64,000 bases of DNA from assembly GCA_017404265.1 (NCBI GenBank), contig JAFRCS010000014.1:28018-92017 (forward strand). The letters are read 5' to 3'. The first letter of the stretch is position 1, and each line of letters begins with the position of its first letter. The position numbers were made by a program, and so were the translations under genes. Origin of the DNA: Mogibacterium sp. (GTDB lineage Bacteria > Bacillota > Clostridia > Peptostreptococcales > Anaerovoracaceae). This document shows, piece by piece, positions 34,513 to 42,666 of this stretch. The notes below the pieces were generated by a model that was given only the letters and a program-made list of their open reading frames with translations, did not search any database and had not been told where the DNA came from.

Positions 34513-34638
34513 GTGTCTTAATATTACCACAAAAACGGCAAAAATCAATGTTTTCGCAAAAAAGTGTCCTAAAAATACAAAATTGTTGTTGACACTATAT
34601 ATTAGTAATGCTATTATGTGGGTGTCTTAAAAAGACAC
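34513..34638. promoter_or_regulatory. Repressor/Cro control region with divergent promoters and operators
   Basis: The + promoter TTGACA (34589-34594), 17 bp, TATTAT (34612-34617) drives the early genes. A palindromic operator GTGTCTTAAAAAGACAC (34622-34638) covers its start. On the - strand TTGATT and TAATAT 16 bp apart form the repressor promoter, overlapping the half-palindromic site GTGTCTTAATATTAC (34513-34527). A third related site, GTGTCCTAAAAATAC, is at 34564-34578. Confidence 0.8.
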
Positions 34639-34659
34639 AGAGCAGAAAAGGAGGTTGAT

Positions 34660-34872
34660 ATGAACAAAGCACTGCTAGAATCAAAAATGAAGCTTTATGG
34701 TGATACCGGCGGCTCATTAGCAGATTACCTCGGGATCTCAAGATCGACACTTTCGGCTAAAATCAACGAAAAGGCTGAATTTACTCAAAAGGAGATGATG
34801 TCGATCAAAAAGAGATACGAGCTGACTGCGGATGATGTCGACGGTATTTTTTTTACCACGAAGGTGTCCTAA
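34660..34872 (+). CDS. Cro-like helix-turn-helix protein
   Basis: The 70-aa protein carries a helix-turn-helix (LADYLGISRSTLSAKINEKA). ATG 34660 follows AAGGAGG. As the first early gene, divergent from the repressor and preceded by an operator, it probably acts as the Cro-type antagonist. Confidence 0.82.
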   Translation: MNKALLESKMKLYGDTGGSLADYLGISRSTLSAKINEKAEFTQKEMMSIKKRYELTADDVDGIFFTTKVS

Positions 34873-34880
34873 GTAGACAC
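34864..34880. promoter_or_regulatory. Fourth operator, distal to cro
   Basis: GTGTCCTAAGTAGACAC is a 17-bp palindrome matching the operator at 34622, overlapping the end of the cro-like gene. A distal site could support looping or block early transcription. Confidence 0.65.
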
Positions 34881-34972
34881 CAAAGCACCCTGAGAGCCCG
34901 AAATTTGCCCTGTGAGCGGTTTTATCGCCGCAGTCGATAAATTCATCGGGCAGGGGAAAGAGAGGAGGAGAA

Positions 34973-35137
34973 ATGAAACTTATAGACAAGGAATTGCTGC
35001 TAGAAGAACTGGACGAGGCAATCAGGGACTTCATGCCGAAAAACGATGATGACAATGCATTCCTGCAGGGAGTTGTAGCAGCCAGAAGGATCGTGAAGTT
35101 TATGCCGGAAGTGCCAAAGGAGGTCTGCAATGGATAG
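34973..35137 (+). CDS. Small early phage protein (54 aa)
   Basis: AGGAGGAG precedes the ATG. The acidic product (KLIDKELLLEELDEAI...) has no recognised domain. It ends 8 nt into the next small gene, so the two are translationally coupled. Confidence 0.65.
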   Translation: MKLIDKELLLEELDEAIRDFMPKNDDDNAFLQGVVAARRIVKFMPEVPKEVCNG

Positions 35138-35225
35138 AGAGGATCTGCTTGAGATCATAGGCGGCATCATAGCATGGGGAGGACTTTTCTTCATGGTATT
35201 CATGCTGAGCGTTTTAGGAGGATAG
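35130..35225 (+). CDS. 31-aa single-pass membrane peptide
   Basis: AAAGGAGG lies 6 nt before an ATG encoding MDREDLLEIIGGIIAWGG and a hydrophobic helix ending MLSVLGG. The position in the early operon and strong ribosome-binding site support a real micropeptide. Function is unknown. Confidence 0.55.
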   Translation: MDREDLLEIIGGIIAWGGLFFMVFMLSVLGG

Positions 35226-35229
35226 AGAA

Positions 35230-35427
35230 ATGTACGTAACAGCAAAAGAAGTGGCCCAGCATCTGGGTGTGGCTCAGAAGACTGTATATAAGTGGGCCAG
35301 ACAGGGCGAGATCCCGTGCCGGAGATTCGGCAGAACAGTCAAATTCAGTATCGAAGCAATAGAAGGAGGAATTAATGGACAAAAGAGTGATCGACCAGAT
35401 GTATGCAGAGAAGAAGGCATACGTTGA
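35230..35427 (+). CDS. Excisionase-like helix-turn-helix protein
   Basis: The 65-aa protein is a MerR/Xis-type winged HTH (YVTAKEVAQHLGVAQKTVYKW, then GEIPCRRFGRTVKFS). Such proteins bind near att sites and favour excision, or regulate. AGGAGG precedes the ATG. It overlaps the next gene by 53 nt. Confidence 0.75.
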   Translation: MYVTAKEVAQHLGVAQKTVYKWARQGEIPCRRFGRTVKFSIEAIEGGINGQKSDRPDVCREEGIR

Positions 35428-35692
35428 AGATGTGCTGTGTGGAATGCTCTGTCATATGAGCGATTTCGGAAGCATCCACTATGTCAGGGACGTCATCACC
35501 AACGAGGAGTTCGTCAAGGTCGTAGAGGCTGACGGGCGCCCGTGGTACATCAACGTTACCGGCAACAGTCTTGAGGCTATCGGCAAAGAGATCTGCCGCA
35601 TGGTATGCAACCAGACGCCGCACGGAGCCATCAAGGTCAGAGAGAAGCAGATCGCCATCAACAAGCTGTTCACGAAGGAGGTGCAAGTATGA
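35375..35692 (+). CDS. Early phage protein, unknown function
   Basis: The 105-aa protein is preceded by GAAGGAGG and its last codons overlap the Gp157-like gene. No domain is recognised. It fits the block of early genes that leads into recombination functions. Confidence 0.7.
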   Translation: MDKRVIDQMYAEKKAYVEDVLCGMLCHMSDFGSIHYVRDVITNEEFVKVVEADGRPWYINVTGNSLEAIGKEICRMVCNQTPHGAIKVREKQIAINKLFTKEVQV

Positions 35693-36162
35693 CTTTATTC
35701 GAGATTGACAAGGCAATACTCGATTTCGAGTTCGATATCGACGAGGAAACAGGCGAGATCCTCAATGCAAATGCACTTGATGAGCTGCACATGGCAAGGG
35801 ACGCCAAGATCGAGGGGATTGGACTCTGGATAAAGAACCTCCAGGCAGAAACGGAAGCAGTCAAGAATGAAAAGGACGCTATGGCCGAAAGACAGAAGCG
35901 CCTTGAGAAGAAGGTCGAAAGCCTTAAGGGATATCTGACCTATGCGCTTGCCGGAGAGAAATTCAGCACGCCAAAAGTGGCTATGTCCTTCAGAAGGAGC
36001 GAGAGCGTTCATATCGAAGACGAGCATCTCATCCCGGATGAATACATGAACATCACTATCGTGAAGAAACCGGACAAGAAGGTACTCAAGGACGCGCTTA
36101 AGGAAGGCAAGGAGATCCTCGGAGCAGAACTTGTTACTAAGCAGAACATCCAGATTAAGTAG
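35689..36162 (+). CDS. Siphovirus Gp157-like protein
   Basis: The 157-aa protein has an acidic N-terminus, a long coiled coil (about residues 45-90, ending KRLEKKVESLKGYL) and the C-terminal basic region typical of Gp157-family proteins (STPKVAMSFRRSESV). Gp157 members are found with phage recombination genes. ATG 35689 follows AAGGAGGT. Confidence 0.85.
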   Translation: MTLFEIDKAILDFEFDIDEETGEILNANALDELHMARDAKIEGIGLWIKNLQAETEAVKNEKDAMAERQKRLEKKVESLKGYLTYALAGEKFSTPKVAMSFRRSESVHIEDEHLIPDEYMNITIVKKPDKKVLKDALKEGKEILGAELVTKQNIQIK

Positions 36163-36171
36163 GAGGGCATG

Positions 36172-36537
36172 ATGGAAGATAGGAAAAAGAAAGACGCACC
36201 TTTCGGTACGCCAATCCCTAAGCAAGATTATGGTACCACACCGGTAAGAGAAAAGCAATGGCTTGCGGAGATCCTGCTTGATCTGGTCGGCGATAGAGAG
36301 CATCCGATGCCGAGGCCGAAGAACCCGAGCGTAGACAGATGTCTACGTGGGCTCATATCGGAGAAGAACGCAGCTGGCGAGGATATCATCATCAACCTGG
36401 GTAATGGGTATTTCAAAGCAGGACCTGATGATGGACCTGCGCTCAAGGAATATGTTTACAAGGAGCTCCACAGAGCTGATGAAATCAGAAACAAGGCATA
36501 CACAATGCTTGAGACATGGAAAGGGAGGTACCAGTAA
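36172..36537 (+). CDS. Phage protein, unknown function
   Basis: The 121-aa protein is basic at its start (EDRKKKDAPF) and contains no recognised domain. AGGAGGG lies 4 nt before ATG 36172, favouring it over the ATG at 36169. Its stop overlaps the start of the AAA gene. Confidence 0.7.
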   Translation: MEDRKKKDAPFGTPIPKQDYGTTPVREKQWLAEILLDLVGDREHPMPRPKNPSVDRCLRGLISEKNAAGEDIIINLGNGYFKAGPDDGPALKEYVYKELHRADEIRNKAYTMLETWKGRYQ

Positions 36538-37166
36538 TGGGCATAGGAGTATTGATACTCGGCCACTCCGGAAGTGGCAAATCAACATCAATGAGAAATT
36601 GCACAGCTGACCGCTTTGGCGTGGTCAACGTGCAGGGCAAGCCGCTGCCGTTCAGGACAGAGCTGAAGACCTACAACACGGACAATTATCCGGACATCAT
36701 CAATGCACTCAGGCAGAGCACGACACCAAGCATCGTAATCGATGACAGCCAATATCTGATGAGCCATGAATACATGTACAGGGCATCTGAGGCAGGATAC
36801 GGCAAATACAGCGAGATAGGACAGCACTTTTTCCAGCTGCTTGAGGCTATTCGCAAATTGCCGGACGACAGAATCGTCTACATGATGCACCACATCGAAC
36901 TGGACGATGCCGGAAGAGAGAAGGCCAAGACCGTAGGCAAAATGGTCGATAACTACATCGTAGTGGAAGGCTGTTTTTCCATCGTCCTGAAGGCAATCGC
37001 CACGGTAGACGGCTATTTCTTCAGAACGAAGACAAATGGAGCTGATGCGGTCAAGACACCGCTTGGCATGTTCGATGAAGAGCAGATAGATAATGACCTG
37101 CTCCTGGTCGACAACACGATAAGACAGTATTACGGAAAGGAGATCCAGAATGAGAAAACCAAATAA
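36537..37166 (+). CDS. Phage AAA NTPase (AAA_24-like)
   Basis: The 209-aa NTPase has a Walker A motif at its N-terminus (LILGHSGSGKSTSMRN) and a Walker B-like IVIDDSQYLMS. This type is common in phage recombination cassettes beside Gp157 and DUF669 proteins and may load or act with the single-strand-binding protein. It overlaps the DUF669 gene by 17 nt. Confidence 0.85.
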   Translation: MGIGVLILGHSGSGKSTSMRNCTADRFGVVNVQGKPLPFRTELKTYNTDNYPDIINALRQSTTPSIVIDDSQYLMSHEYMYRASEAGYGKYSEIGQHFFQLLEAIRKLPDDRIVYMMHHIELDDAGREKAKTVGKMVDNYIVVEGCFSIVLKAIATVDGYFFRTKTNGADAVKTPLGMFDEEQIDNDLLLVDNTIRQYYGKEIQNEKTK

Positions 37167-37734
37167 CTATGAGAACACTACTGTACCGGGGAGCTTTAAA
37201 AGGCTCCCTGCGGGTGGATATGTCTGCGACATCGTGAAAATGGAAGAGACTAAGAGCAAGGCCGGAAAGCCAATGCTCAAAGTTGCGCTCGAGATCAGCG
37301 AGGGCGAGTATGCCGGTTTCTTCGGTAACCTCTTCAGAGAAAGAAGGCTCAGCTCTAATAAGCCGCAGGAGGTCAAATATCCCAATGAAGGCATTGCTTA
37401 CATACTGACCGAGGACGATGAAGGAAACTGCAACAGGAATTTCAAAGGCTTCTGCACAGCGCTTGAGGAAAGCGGTTCTGCTGTATGGAGCGATGACGAT
37501 AAACTCAACAACCTGACAGGCTTAACAGTAGGCGTGATCTTCAGAAGAGAAGAGGATGAGTACAACGGCAAGACATTCTGGAAGACAAGACCGATCTCGT
37601 TCAGATCCGTACAGAAGATTCAGGAAGGTGACTTCACTGTTCCGGATGACAAGTATTTGGATATCAATTATACGGGCACAGGCTTCGACCAGACAGACAC
37701 GTTCGTTGCAGCACAGGACGATATCCCGTTCTAA
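37150..37734 (+). CDS. DUF669 protein, likely phage single-strand DNA-binding protein
   Basis: The 194-aa protein is of the DUF669 type (GSFKRLPAGGYVCDIVKME, KPMLKVALEISEGEYAGFF). The C-terminus ends DDIPF, the acidic tip by which bacterial SSBs recruit partner proteins. It lies in the AAA/Gp157 recombination block. A single-strand-binding role is therefore well supported though not proven. Confidence 0.85.
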   Translation: MRKPNNYENTTVPGSFKRLPAGGYVCDIVKMEETKSKAGKPMLKVALEISEGEYAGFFGNLFRERRLSSNKPQEVKYPNEGIAYILTEDDEGNCNRNFKGFCTALEESGSAVWSDDDKLNNLTGLTVGVIFRREEDEYNGKTFWKTRPISFRSVQKIQEGDFTVPDDKYLDINYTGTGFDQTDTFVAAQDDIPF

Positions 37735-37774
37735 GGAGGTCAACCATGTTAATCGATATAGGGGGGGTAAGACC

Positions 37775-37993
37775 GTGTGGCAGATAACCTTGTACGAGCT
37801 GGATGAGGATAGAGTCAAACCGAAGCGGGCATATAACAGCCCGAGCGGAGCTTTTCACTATACGTGCGGTATCTGTGGGGAGTCGGTCGGAATACACTCA
37901 GGAAAATGCAATCATGTCCAAAAGGGCTGGCTCGTTAAGAGGGACGTCTGCAAGAACGGTCACCCCGTAGACTGGGAGGCTGTAGATGAATAG
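37775..37993 (+). CDS. Small zinc-ribbon phage protein
   Basis: The 72-aa product (from GTG 37775) contains CGIC and a later Cys/His pair, typical of a zinc ribbon. The strong AAGGAGG site and ATG at 37746 lead into a run of seven G and then an out-of-frame stop. With eight G the ATG frame would join this gene. So the true start may depend on the G run. It overlaps the downstream nuclease gene. Confidence 0.6.
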   Translation: MWQITLYELDEDRVKPKRAYNSPSGAFHYTCGICGESVGIHSGKCNHVQKGWLVKRDVCKNGHPVDWEAVDE

Positions 37994-38312
37994 CAAAAGA
38001 AAAGGGAGTGCCGGTGAACGTGAAGCGGCCAATCTGCTCAGACAGTATGGCTACGATACCCGCAGAGGAGTACAGTACAGCGGCATCAACGGAGACGCTG
38101 ATGTCGTTGGCCTCCCCGGCATTCATCTTGAGATTAAGCGGGTAGAAAAACTGAACATAAGTAATGCCGTGGCACAGTCCATCCGGGATGCCAGGGAGAA
38201 CGAGATACCTGTCGTGATGCATCGTAAAAACAGAGAATTATGGCTCGTCACGATGACGTTTCTGGACTGGATCAAGCTGTACCAGGCGTGGGAGAGAGAA
38301 AATGCGAGATAG
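37986..38312 (+). CDS. PD-(D/E)XK/Holliday junction resolvase-like nuclease
   Basis: The 108-aa protein matches small archaeal-Hjc/RecU-like phage nucleases: an N-terminal RKGSAGEREAANLLRQ helix, GDADVVGLPGIHLEIKR (D...ExK metal site) and a later basic segment. It likely resolves branched DNA during phage replication. It overlaps both neighbours by a few bases. Confidence 0.85.
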   Translation: MNSKRKGSAGEREAANLLRQYGYDTRRGVQYSGINGDADVVGLPGIHLEIKRVEKLNISNAVAQSIRDARENEIPVVMHRKNRELWLVTMTFLDWIKLYQAWERENAR

Positions 38313-38898
38313 TTTTGTTTTTTATGAATCGTTCTATTTAGCAATATCTGAATTATCGGCTACTCAACAGGGCAAGATCTTCCAGGCGATTTGCCGGTAT
38401 GCGCTGTATGAAGAGGAGCCTGAGCTGAAGGGCGCAAGTGCCGCTGTTTTCAGGCTTATCAAGCCGCAGATAGACGCTAACAACAGGCGATATGAGAACG
38501 GGAAAAAGGGCGGTGAACACGGGTATAAAGGAGGACGTCCAAAAAACCCCGAAGAAACCCCTAAAAAACCCCAAGAAAACCCCGAAGAAACCCCTAATGT
38601 AACTGTAACTGACAATGTACCTGTATCTGTAAATGATACTGTACCTGACAACGACAATGTCGGTGGTAGTGGTTTGGATGACAAATACAATATTTGGAAA
38701 ATGCTCGGAGGCGATGGTATCGATCAGGTGTATGACGCCTTCCCTGAGACAGGAGGTCTCCTGCTGCAGGAAGTGTATGAGGATCTAAAGACCAAGGATA
38801 AGACAGTCAAGAGCCCTCTCGCTTATGTGATGGGATATGCAAAGAACAAGAAATGGGACGACAAGGCTGACCGCTTTACTGTTCCCTGGGAGGCGTGA
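38302..38898 (+). CDS. DUF6291-like phage replication protein
   Basis: The 198-aa protein has an N-terminal domain (FYESFYLAISELSATQQG) common in phage replication modules, a proline-glutamate repeat linker (NPEETPKKPQENPEETPN), and a C-terminal helical part. Such proteins probably act as replication initiator or loader components. The role here is inferred from position after DNA-repair genes. Confidence 0.7.
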   Translation: MRDSFVFYESFYLAISELSATQQGKIFQAICRYALYEEEPELKGASAAVFRLIKPQIDANNRRYENGKKGGEHGYKGGRPKNPEETPKKPQENPEETPNVTVTDNVPVSVNDTVPDNDNVGGSGLDDKYNIWKMLGGDGIDQVYDAFPETGGLLLQEVYEDLKTKDKTVKSPLAYVMGYAKNKKWDDKADRFTVPWEA

Positions 38899-39077
38899 TG
38901 GAAGAAGAGCGTAGATGTTGTATCTGTGGAAGGAGATATCCCGAACGCTGGATGATGACAGTGTTCACCGGTAGGACGCAGTGGTGGTGTTGGGACTGCT
39001 ATAAGGAGGCGCACGGTCAGGCAGCAGGCTTCGAGATACGCAACAAGCATAAAAGAGAGAAGGAGAGACAAAAATGA
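38898..39077 (+). CDS. Small zinc-finger protein
   Basis: The 59-aa protein begins MEEERRCCICGRRYPE and has a second CWDC pair, a compact zinc-binding module. The ATG overlaps the preceding stop. Function is unknown. Confidence 0.65.
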   Translation: MEEERRCCICGRRYPERWMMTVFTGRTQWWCWDCYKEAHGQAAGFEIRNKHKREKERQK

Positions 39078-39325
39078 TGACCGCAGGAATACAGTCAGAG
39101 ATCGTAAGGAAAAGACATATGCCTGGTGCTCTCGTTCAAGTGAACATTGACCTTGAGAAGGCGCAGACAAAAAACCCTGCTGCTAAGTTCAACGGAAGGA
39201 ATTTCATAATAGAGTACAGGTTCCAGCCTAAGCCGACAGTCAAGCCACAGTTCACGCTTATAGGCTGTGAGTCGGAGTATGGCTTGCCGTACTGGTTCAC
39301 GGAAGAGGATCTGATATTGCTATGA
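39074..39325 (+). CDS. Phage protein, unknown function
   Basis: The 83-aa protein has no recognised domain. It overlaps its neighbours by 4 nt on both sides, consistent with a compact operon. Confidence 0.65.
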   Translation: MMTAGIQSEIVRKRHMPGALVQVNIDLEKAQTKNPAAKFNGRNFIIEYRFQPKPTVKPQFTLIGCESEYGLPYWFTEEDLILL

Positions 39326-40014
39326 ATATCTTTACTTTCTGGGAAGGACCGATGCCGGCTTACATAAAACTATGCTTGGATACATGGAAGCTGCCTTACA
39401 AGGTGCTGAATTACTACAACCTGCATAGCTATACAGATTTGCCGATAGAGCCTCTTCATCGGTTTACACTGCCACAGATCGCAGACTGTGTCAGGGTACA
39501 CGTGCTGCGTGATCAGGGTGGCTACTGGCTGGATGCCGATACTATTATGCTGGCCGGGCAGCTGCCGGATACCGACATGGTGGGAGATCCTGAAACAAGG
39601 GCCAATACTATCGGGCTGCTTTATTCAGAGCCGCACTCGGCAATGTTTGAGCAGTGGGCTGAGTACCAGGACAATATATTGAACACACCATATTTCCGTG
39701 GCGCCAGTTACTACTGGTCCATAATGGGGAACATGTTTACGGACGAGTATGTTCTAAAGCATCAGGAAATACGCATTCATCCTGTTGAACAGTTCTGGCC
39801 GGAGACATACATGATCACTGAAAGGATACCGAGGTCACAGAAGTATCAGCGGTTTTATTTTGAAAAGGACTATCACTTATCAGACATCAGACCAACAGAT
39901 TTGTTGATGCTGCACAACTCATGGACGCCGCAGTGGTATAAGGATCTGTCGGATGAAGAGGTACTGCAGCAGCACTGCACGTTATCGAACATACTGAAGG
40001 AAGGAGGCAAGTAG
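39322..40014 (+). CDS. Glycosyltransferase with DXD sugar-binding motif
   Basis: The 230-aa protein begins MNIFTFWEGPMPAYIKLCLD and has RDQGGYWLDADTIML, the DXD region of Gly_transf_sug/Caps_synth-type transferases. It would transfer a sugar from a nucleotide donor. The target could be DNA, a virion protein or the host surface. Its place among early small genes favours a lysogenic-conversion or host-modifying role, but this is open. Overlap with the preceding gene is 4 nt. Confidence 0.8.
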   Translation: MNIFTFWEGPMPAYIKLCLDTWKLPYKVLNYYNLHSYTDLPIEPLHRFTLPQIADCVRVHVLRDQGGYWLDADTIMLAGQLPDTDMVGDPETRANTIGLLYSEPHSAMFEQWAEYQDNILNTPYFRGASYYWSIMGNMFTDEYVLKHQEIRIHPVEQFWPETYMITERIPRSQKYQRFYFEKDYHLSDIRPTDLLMLHNSWTPQWYKDLSDEEVLQQHCTLSNILKEGGK

Positions 40015-40455
40015 ATGAGTGATTATGAAGCCTTTGTCCATGAGCTGATCGGATACATATTCAAAGTGCAAGACAAGGAAGATGATAATTTGTCTGCCGA
40101 AGTTATCTGCCGAAAACTGTACAAGCATGGGCTAATAGAGAGAGCCAATCATGAGTGGCGAATGAAATATAGGCCAAGATATAGATGGCCTGCAAGAATA
40201 TGCAAGGATAAGCCTCAGACGGAAAGGTCAGCGATAGTTGAGATGCAGTACAATGCTGAAGAACTTGCCAAAGAGATTAAACGCATAACCAATATGATTC
40301 AGAAAGAGTGGGAAGTCAAGCATACGGACATCAATGTTGAAACAATGTCTTGCCAAGAATGCAAGCATTATGTGTATCAGTTAGGTTGTACACATCACGG
40401 AAATTGCAGTTATGAGCCAAAGGACGAGGCACAGATGGAAAGAGAGTGCGAGTGA
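40015..40455 (+). CDS. Phage protein with Cys-rich C-terminus
   Basis: The 146-aa protein carries a C-terminal zinc-like motif (CQECKHYVYQLGCTHHGNC) after a charged region that includes KPQTERS, a segment repeated in nearby small proteins. The GCGAGTGATG junction joins it to the next gene. Confidence 0.65.
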   Translation: MSDYEAFVHELIGYIFKVQDKEDDNLSAEVICRKLYKHGLIERANHEWRMKYRPRYRWPARICKDKPQTERSAIVEMQYNAEELAKEIKRITNMIQKEWEVKHTDINVETMSCQECKHYVYQLGCTHHGNCSYEPKDEAQMERECE

Positions 40456-40610
40456 TGACGGAGCGTGAAAACTTGCTGACACGCATACTGAAAAGGCTTG
40501 GCTTAATCGTGGAATATAAAGTCAGCAAGGAAGATATGTGCAAGCAAGCACAAAGCGTTTGCAACCACGATTGTGAGCATTGTGCTTGGCAGACGGAAAG
40601 GAGCGAGTGA
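40455..40610 (+). CDS. Small Cys-rich protein (51 aa)
   Basis: It is translated from ATG 40455 to the TGA at 40610, with the four Cys in CKQAQSVCNHDCEHC. It ends with QTERSE and joins the next gene through the GGAGCGAGTGATG motif. It is short but fits the operon exactly. Confidence 0.6.
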   Translation: MTERENLLTRILKRLGLIVEYKVSKEDMCKQAQSVCNHDCEHCAWQTERSE

Positions 40611-40840
40611 TGATAAATGATTTACGAGATCAACTAAAACCGTGTCCATTTTGTGGCAGAAAAGTAAACCTCGCAAGCCTACAAATGGGTAGCGGTATAG
40701 GTGTTACAAGAATGGACATAGAGTGTGCTTGCGGTATCAGTTTTGAAATATATGCCGACGATGTTATGTATTCGGCAGATGGTACTCCACATCAAATAGG
40801 GTTAACTGCGTTAGAGAAATGGGAAAGAAGGAGCGAGTGA
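40610..40840 (+). CDS. Lar-like restriction-alleviation family protein
   Basis: The 76-aa protein begins INDLRDQLKPCPFCGRKVNL, the Lar-type CPFCG zinc ribbon. Lar (Rac prophage) modulates type I restriction. Many family members are uncharacterised. ATG 40610 overlaps the preceding stop. Confidence 0.75.
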   Translation: MINDLRDQLKPCPFCGRKVNLASLQMGSGIGVTRMDIECACGISFEIYADDVMYSADGTPHQIGLTALEKWERRSE

Positions 40841-41100
40841 TGGGTAGGTGGATAAGTGCAGATTATATCAAAGCAGTTATGAAAGGTGATCGCCTTATGC
40901 AAGGCAACTGCGAATATGAATTATGGAAACAGGAAGTCGATAAAAAAGTGGACGCTATGCCGGGCATAGAAGTAATGGACGTTGTTATGGCATATCAGCA
41001 AGGCTGGTGTGATGCTCTTGACGCTTCTATCACCGCATTAAACGATGCAAAGTTTAAACTCGCAAAGGCAGTCGGCAAAACCGATAAGGAGGGCGAGTGA
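40840..41100 (+). CDS. Phage protein, unknown function
   Basis: The 86-aa protein is helical and charged (WISADYIKAVMKGDRLMQGN). GGAGCGAGTGATG again forms the junction with the preceding gene. Confidence 0.65.
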   Translation: MGRWISADYIKAVMKGDRLMQGNCEYELWKQEVDKKVDAMPGIEVMDVVMAYQQGWCDALDASITALNDAKFKLAKAVGKTDKEGE

Positions 41101-41399
41101 TGATAGATGAATGGGGTGGCACTCTGACACTGACAGAAGCAAGTAGCAGAGAACTAATGCGAGTATTAAAAGAGCAGGACGATGTATTTATGGACAATCT
41201 GTTTAACGGAAAGTGCGGTTTCACTCTCAAGTGTACAGACGGACGAAGTGTGGAACTTGTACCAACGGCAGACCGCAAGACCGAGCCACAGAAGAAGTGT
41301 AAAACTTGCGAACACAGATATGCAGGACACATCGAAGAATGTATGAATTGTGAGCCGATTGAGGACGAGCCACAGACGGAAAGGAGTTACAAAAAATGA
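41100..41399 (+). CDS. Phage protein with Cys cluster
   Basis: The 99-aa protein ends with CKTCEHRYAGHIEECMNC and EPQTERSYKK. The C-terminal zinc motif and TERS tail resemble those of neighbouring small ORFs, suggesting shared or exchanged cassettes. Function is unknown. Confidence 0.65.
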   Translation: MIDEWGGTLTLTEASSRELMRVLKEQDDVFMDNLFNGKCGFTLKCTDGRSVELVPTADRKTEPQKKCKTCEHRYAGHIEECMNCEPIEDEPQTERSYKK

Positions 41400-41689
41400 T
41401 TATTGAAAAAACAGTGATTGAAGGAAACAGATTTAACGTTGAACTGAATGATTATGTTGCAGAGGGCGAACTTACGGTCACAATCACATTGAGTGAATAC
41501 AGAGATTTGATCCGCACGTCTGTCGAAAACAAACAGAGGAAGGAACACGAAAGTTGGCTTGAACAGTATCAGAGAGCCAACGATGCGGAGAAGAAGGTTG
41601 AGGAACTTGAAACCGAAGTCAGCAACCTTTACAAGCGACTCGCAGGGAACACCGATGGAGAAGAACAGGAAGACTGTCCGTGGAAGTAG
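41396..41689 (+). CDS. Phage coiled-coil protein
   Basis: The 97-aa protein has a beta-rich start (VIEGNRFNVELNDYVAEGEL) and a coiled coil (EKKVEELETEVSNLYKRL). No family is recognised. Confidence 0.65.
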   Translation: MIIEKTVIEGNRFNVELNDYVAEGELTVTITLSEYRDLIRTSVENKQRKEHESWLEQYQRANDAEKKVEELETEVSNLYKRLAGNTDGEEQEDCPWK

Positions 41690-41701
41690 GGAGCAGAGAT
41701 A

Positions 41702-42112
41702 TTGATCACACGTGATGAGATCCGGTCTATACCGGAACTGCACAAGTCAATACAAAGCGATAAGGAGCGCCTTCGGGTATTGAGGGAGAAGGCTACTTCG
41801 CTGCCGTCAATGTCAGATCAAGAGCGGGTACAAACATCTCCTCATCTCAGTGGCAACAAGTATGTTGAGGAAGCGGTTGACCTTAATAGGGAAATCCAGA
41901 AGAAAGAGGTGCAACTTGTCGAGCTACAGGCAAGAGCAAGTCTGTTCATATACGCGCTGCCTGCAGATACGGACAAGGATAAGCTGACACGGAAGGTCCT
42001 GAAGTATAGATACCTGAGATGCTATCTGTGGGAAGAGATAGCGAATCTGCTTGTGTACGATATCCGGTGGGTGCAGAAGATTGAGGACCTTGCAACATCG
42101 AAACTGGATTAA
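41702..42112 (+). CDS. Late-transcription regulator, ArpU/DUF1492-like
   Basis: The 136-aa protein (TTG start at 41702, GGAGCAG upstream) ends with a sigma-region-4-like helix-turn-helix (KYRYLRCYLWEEIANLLVYDIRWVQKIE). Proteins of this kind sit just before the packaging genes and switch on late transcription. The region after it (42113-42222) has repeats GTTCATAC(C/T)(A/G)GTTCA, possible binding sites. Confidence 0.75.
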   Translation: MITRDEIRSIPELHKSIQSDKERLRVLREKATSLPSMSDQERVQTSPHLSGNKYVEEAVDLNREIQKKEVQLVELQARASLFIYALPADTDKDKLTRKVLKYRYLRCYLWEEIANLLVYDIRWVQKIEDLATSKLD

Positions 42113-42222
42113 AAGAGTTCATACCAGTTCATACTGGTTCAGGTATATTCTGTATACGTAATAACAGGAAAGAACAGAGGATATCTTTCTCATAACTATT
42201 CCTTTTCTTCAAGCATTCGCAG

Positions 42223-42246
42223 AGACCGGTTGTCGCCGGTCTTTTG
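42223..42246 (+). terminator. Terminator before the HNH gene
   Basis: AGACCGG and CCGGTCT with a 6-nt loop followed by TTTTG. It separates early from late genes. Confidence 0.65.
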
Positions 42247-42259
42247 CGTTGGAGGATCT

Positions 42260-42592
42260 ATGAGCAATCCGCGCTATAAGAACGGTGCACTCCGCAGAAA
42301 ATATCGGGCCCGTCTTAAAGCCCAGGGGGGAGAGTGCGGTATATGTAAAGGCCGCCTGGGTCCCATACACTATGATGAGCCAAGCGATGCCAAGCATCCG
42401 CTGAGCTTTGTTGTCGATGAGATCATTCCTGTAAGCAGGTGGAGGGAGTTCGGATATGACTCCCCTGAAGCTGTGGCAAGAGACTGGAACAATCTACAGC
42501 CCGCCCACTACTGCTGCAACGCTGCGAAAAGCAATAAAATCGGGTTTGTAGTCTCGCCGCAAAAAAATATTTTTAAGGATGGAACATGGTAG
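42260..42592 (+). CDS. HNH endonuclease
   Basis: The 110-aa HNH protein shows CGIC, the HNH core (VVDEIIPVSRW...NNLQPAHYCCNAAKSNK) and a zinc-supporting Cys pair. HNH nucleases beside terminase assist DNA packaging and cos cleavage in many siphoviruses. ATG 42260 follows GGAGG. It precedes the terminase region. Confidence 0.88.
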   Translation: MSNPRYKNGALRRKYRARLKAQGGECGICKGRLGPIHYDEPSDAKHPLSFVVDEIIPVSRWREFGYDSPEAVARDWNNLQPAHYCCNAAKSNKIGFVVSPQKNIFKDGTW

Positions 42593-42666
42593 GGAGGGTA
42601 CCCCTCACACCCCACGGAGCGCTGGCGGCCTGGCAATAGCGCCGATTTACACACAAGGAGTTTTAT

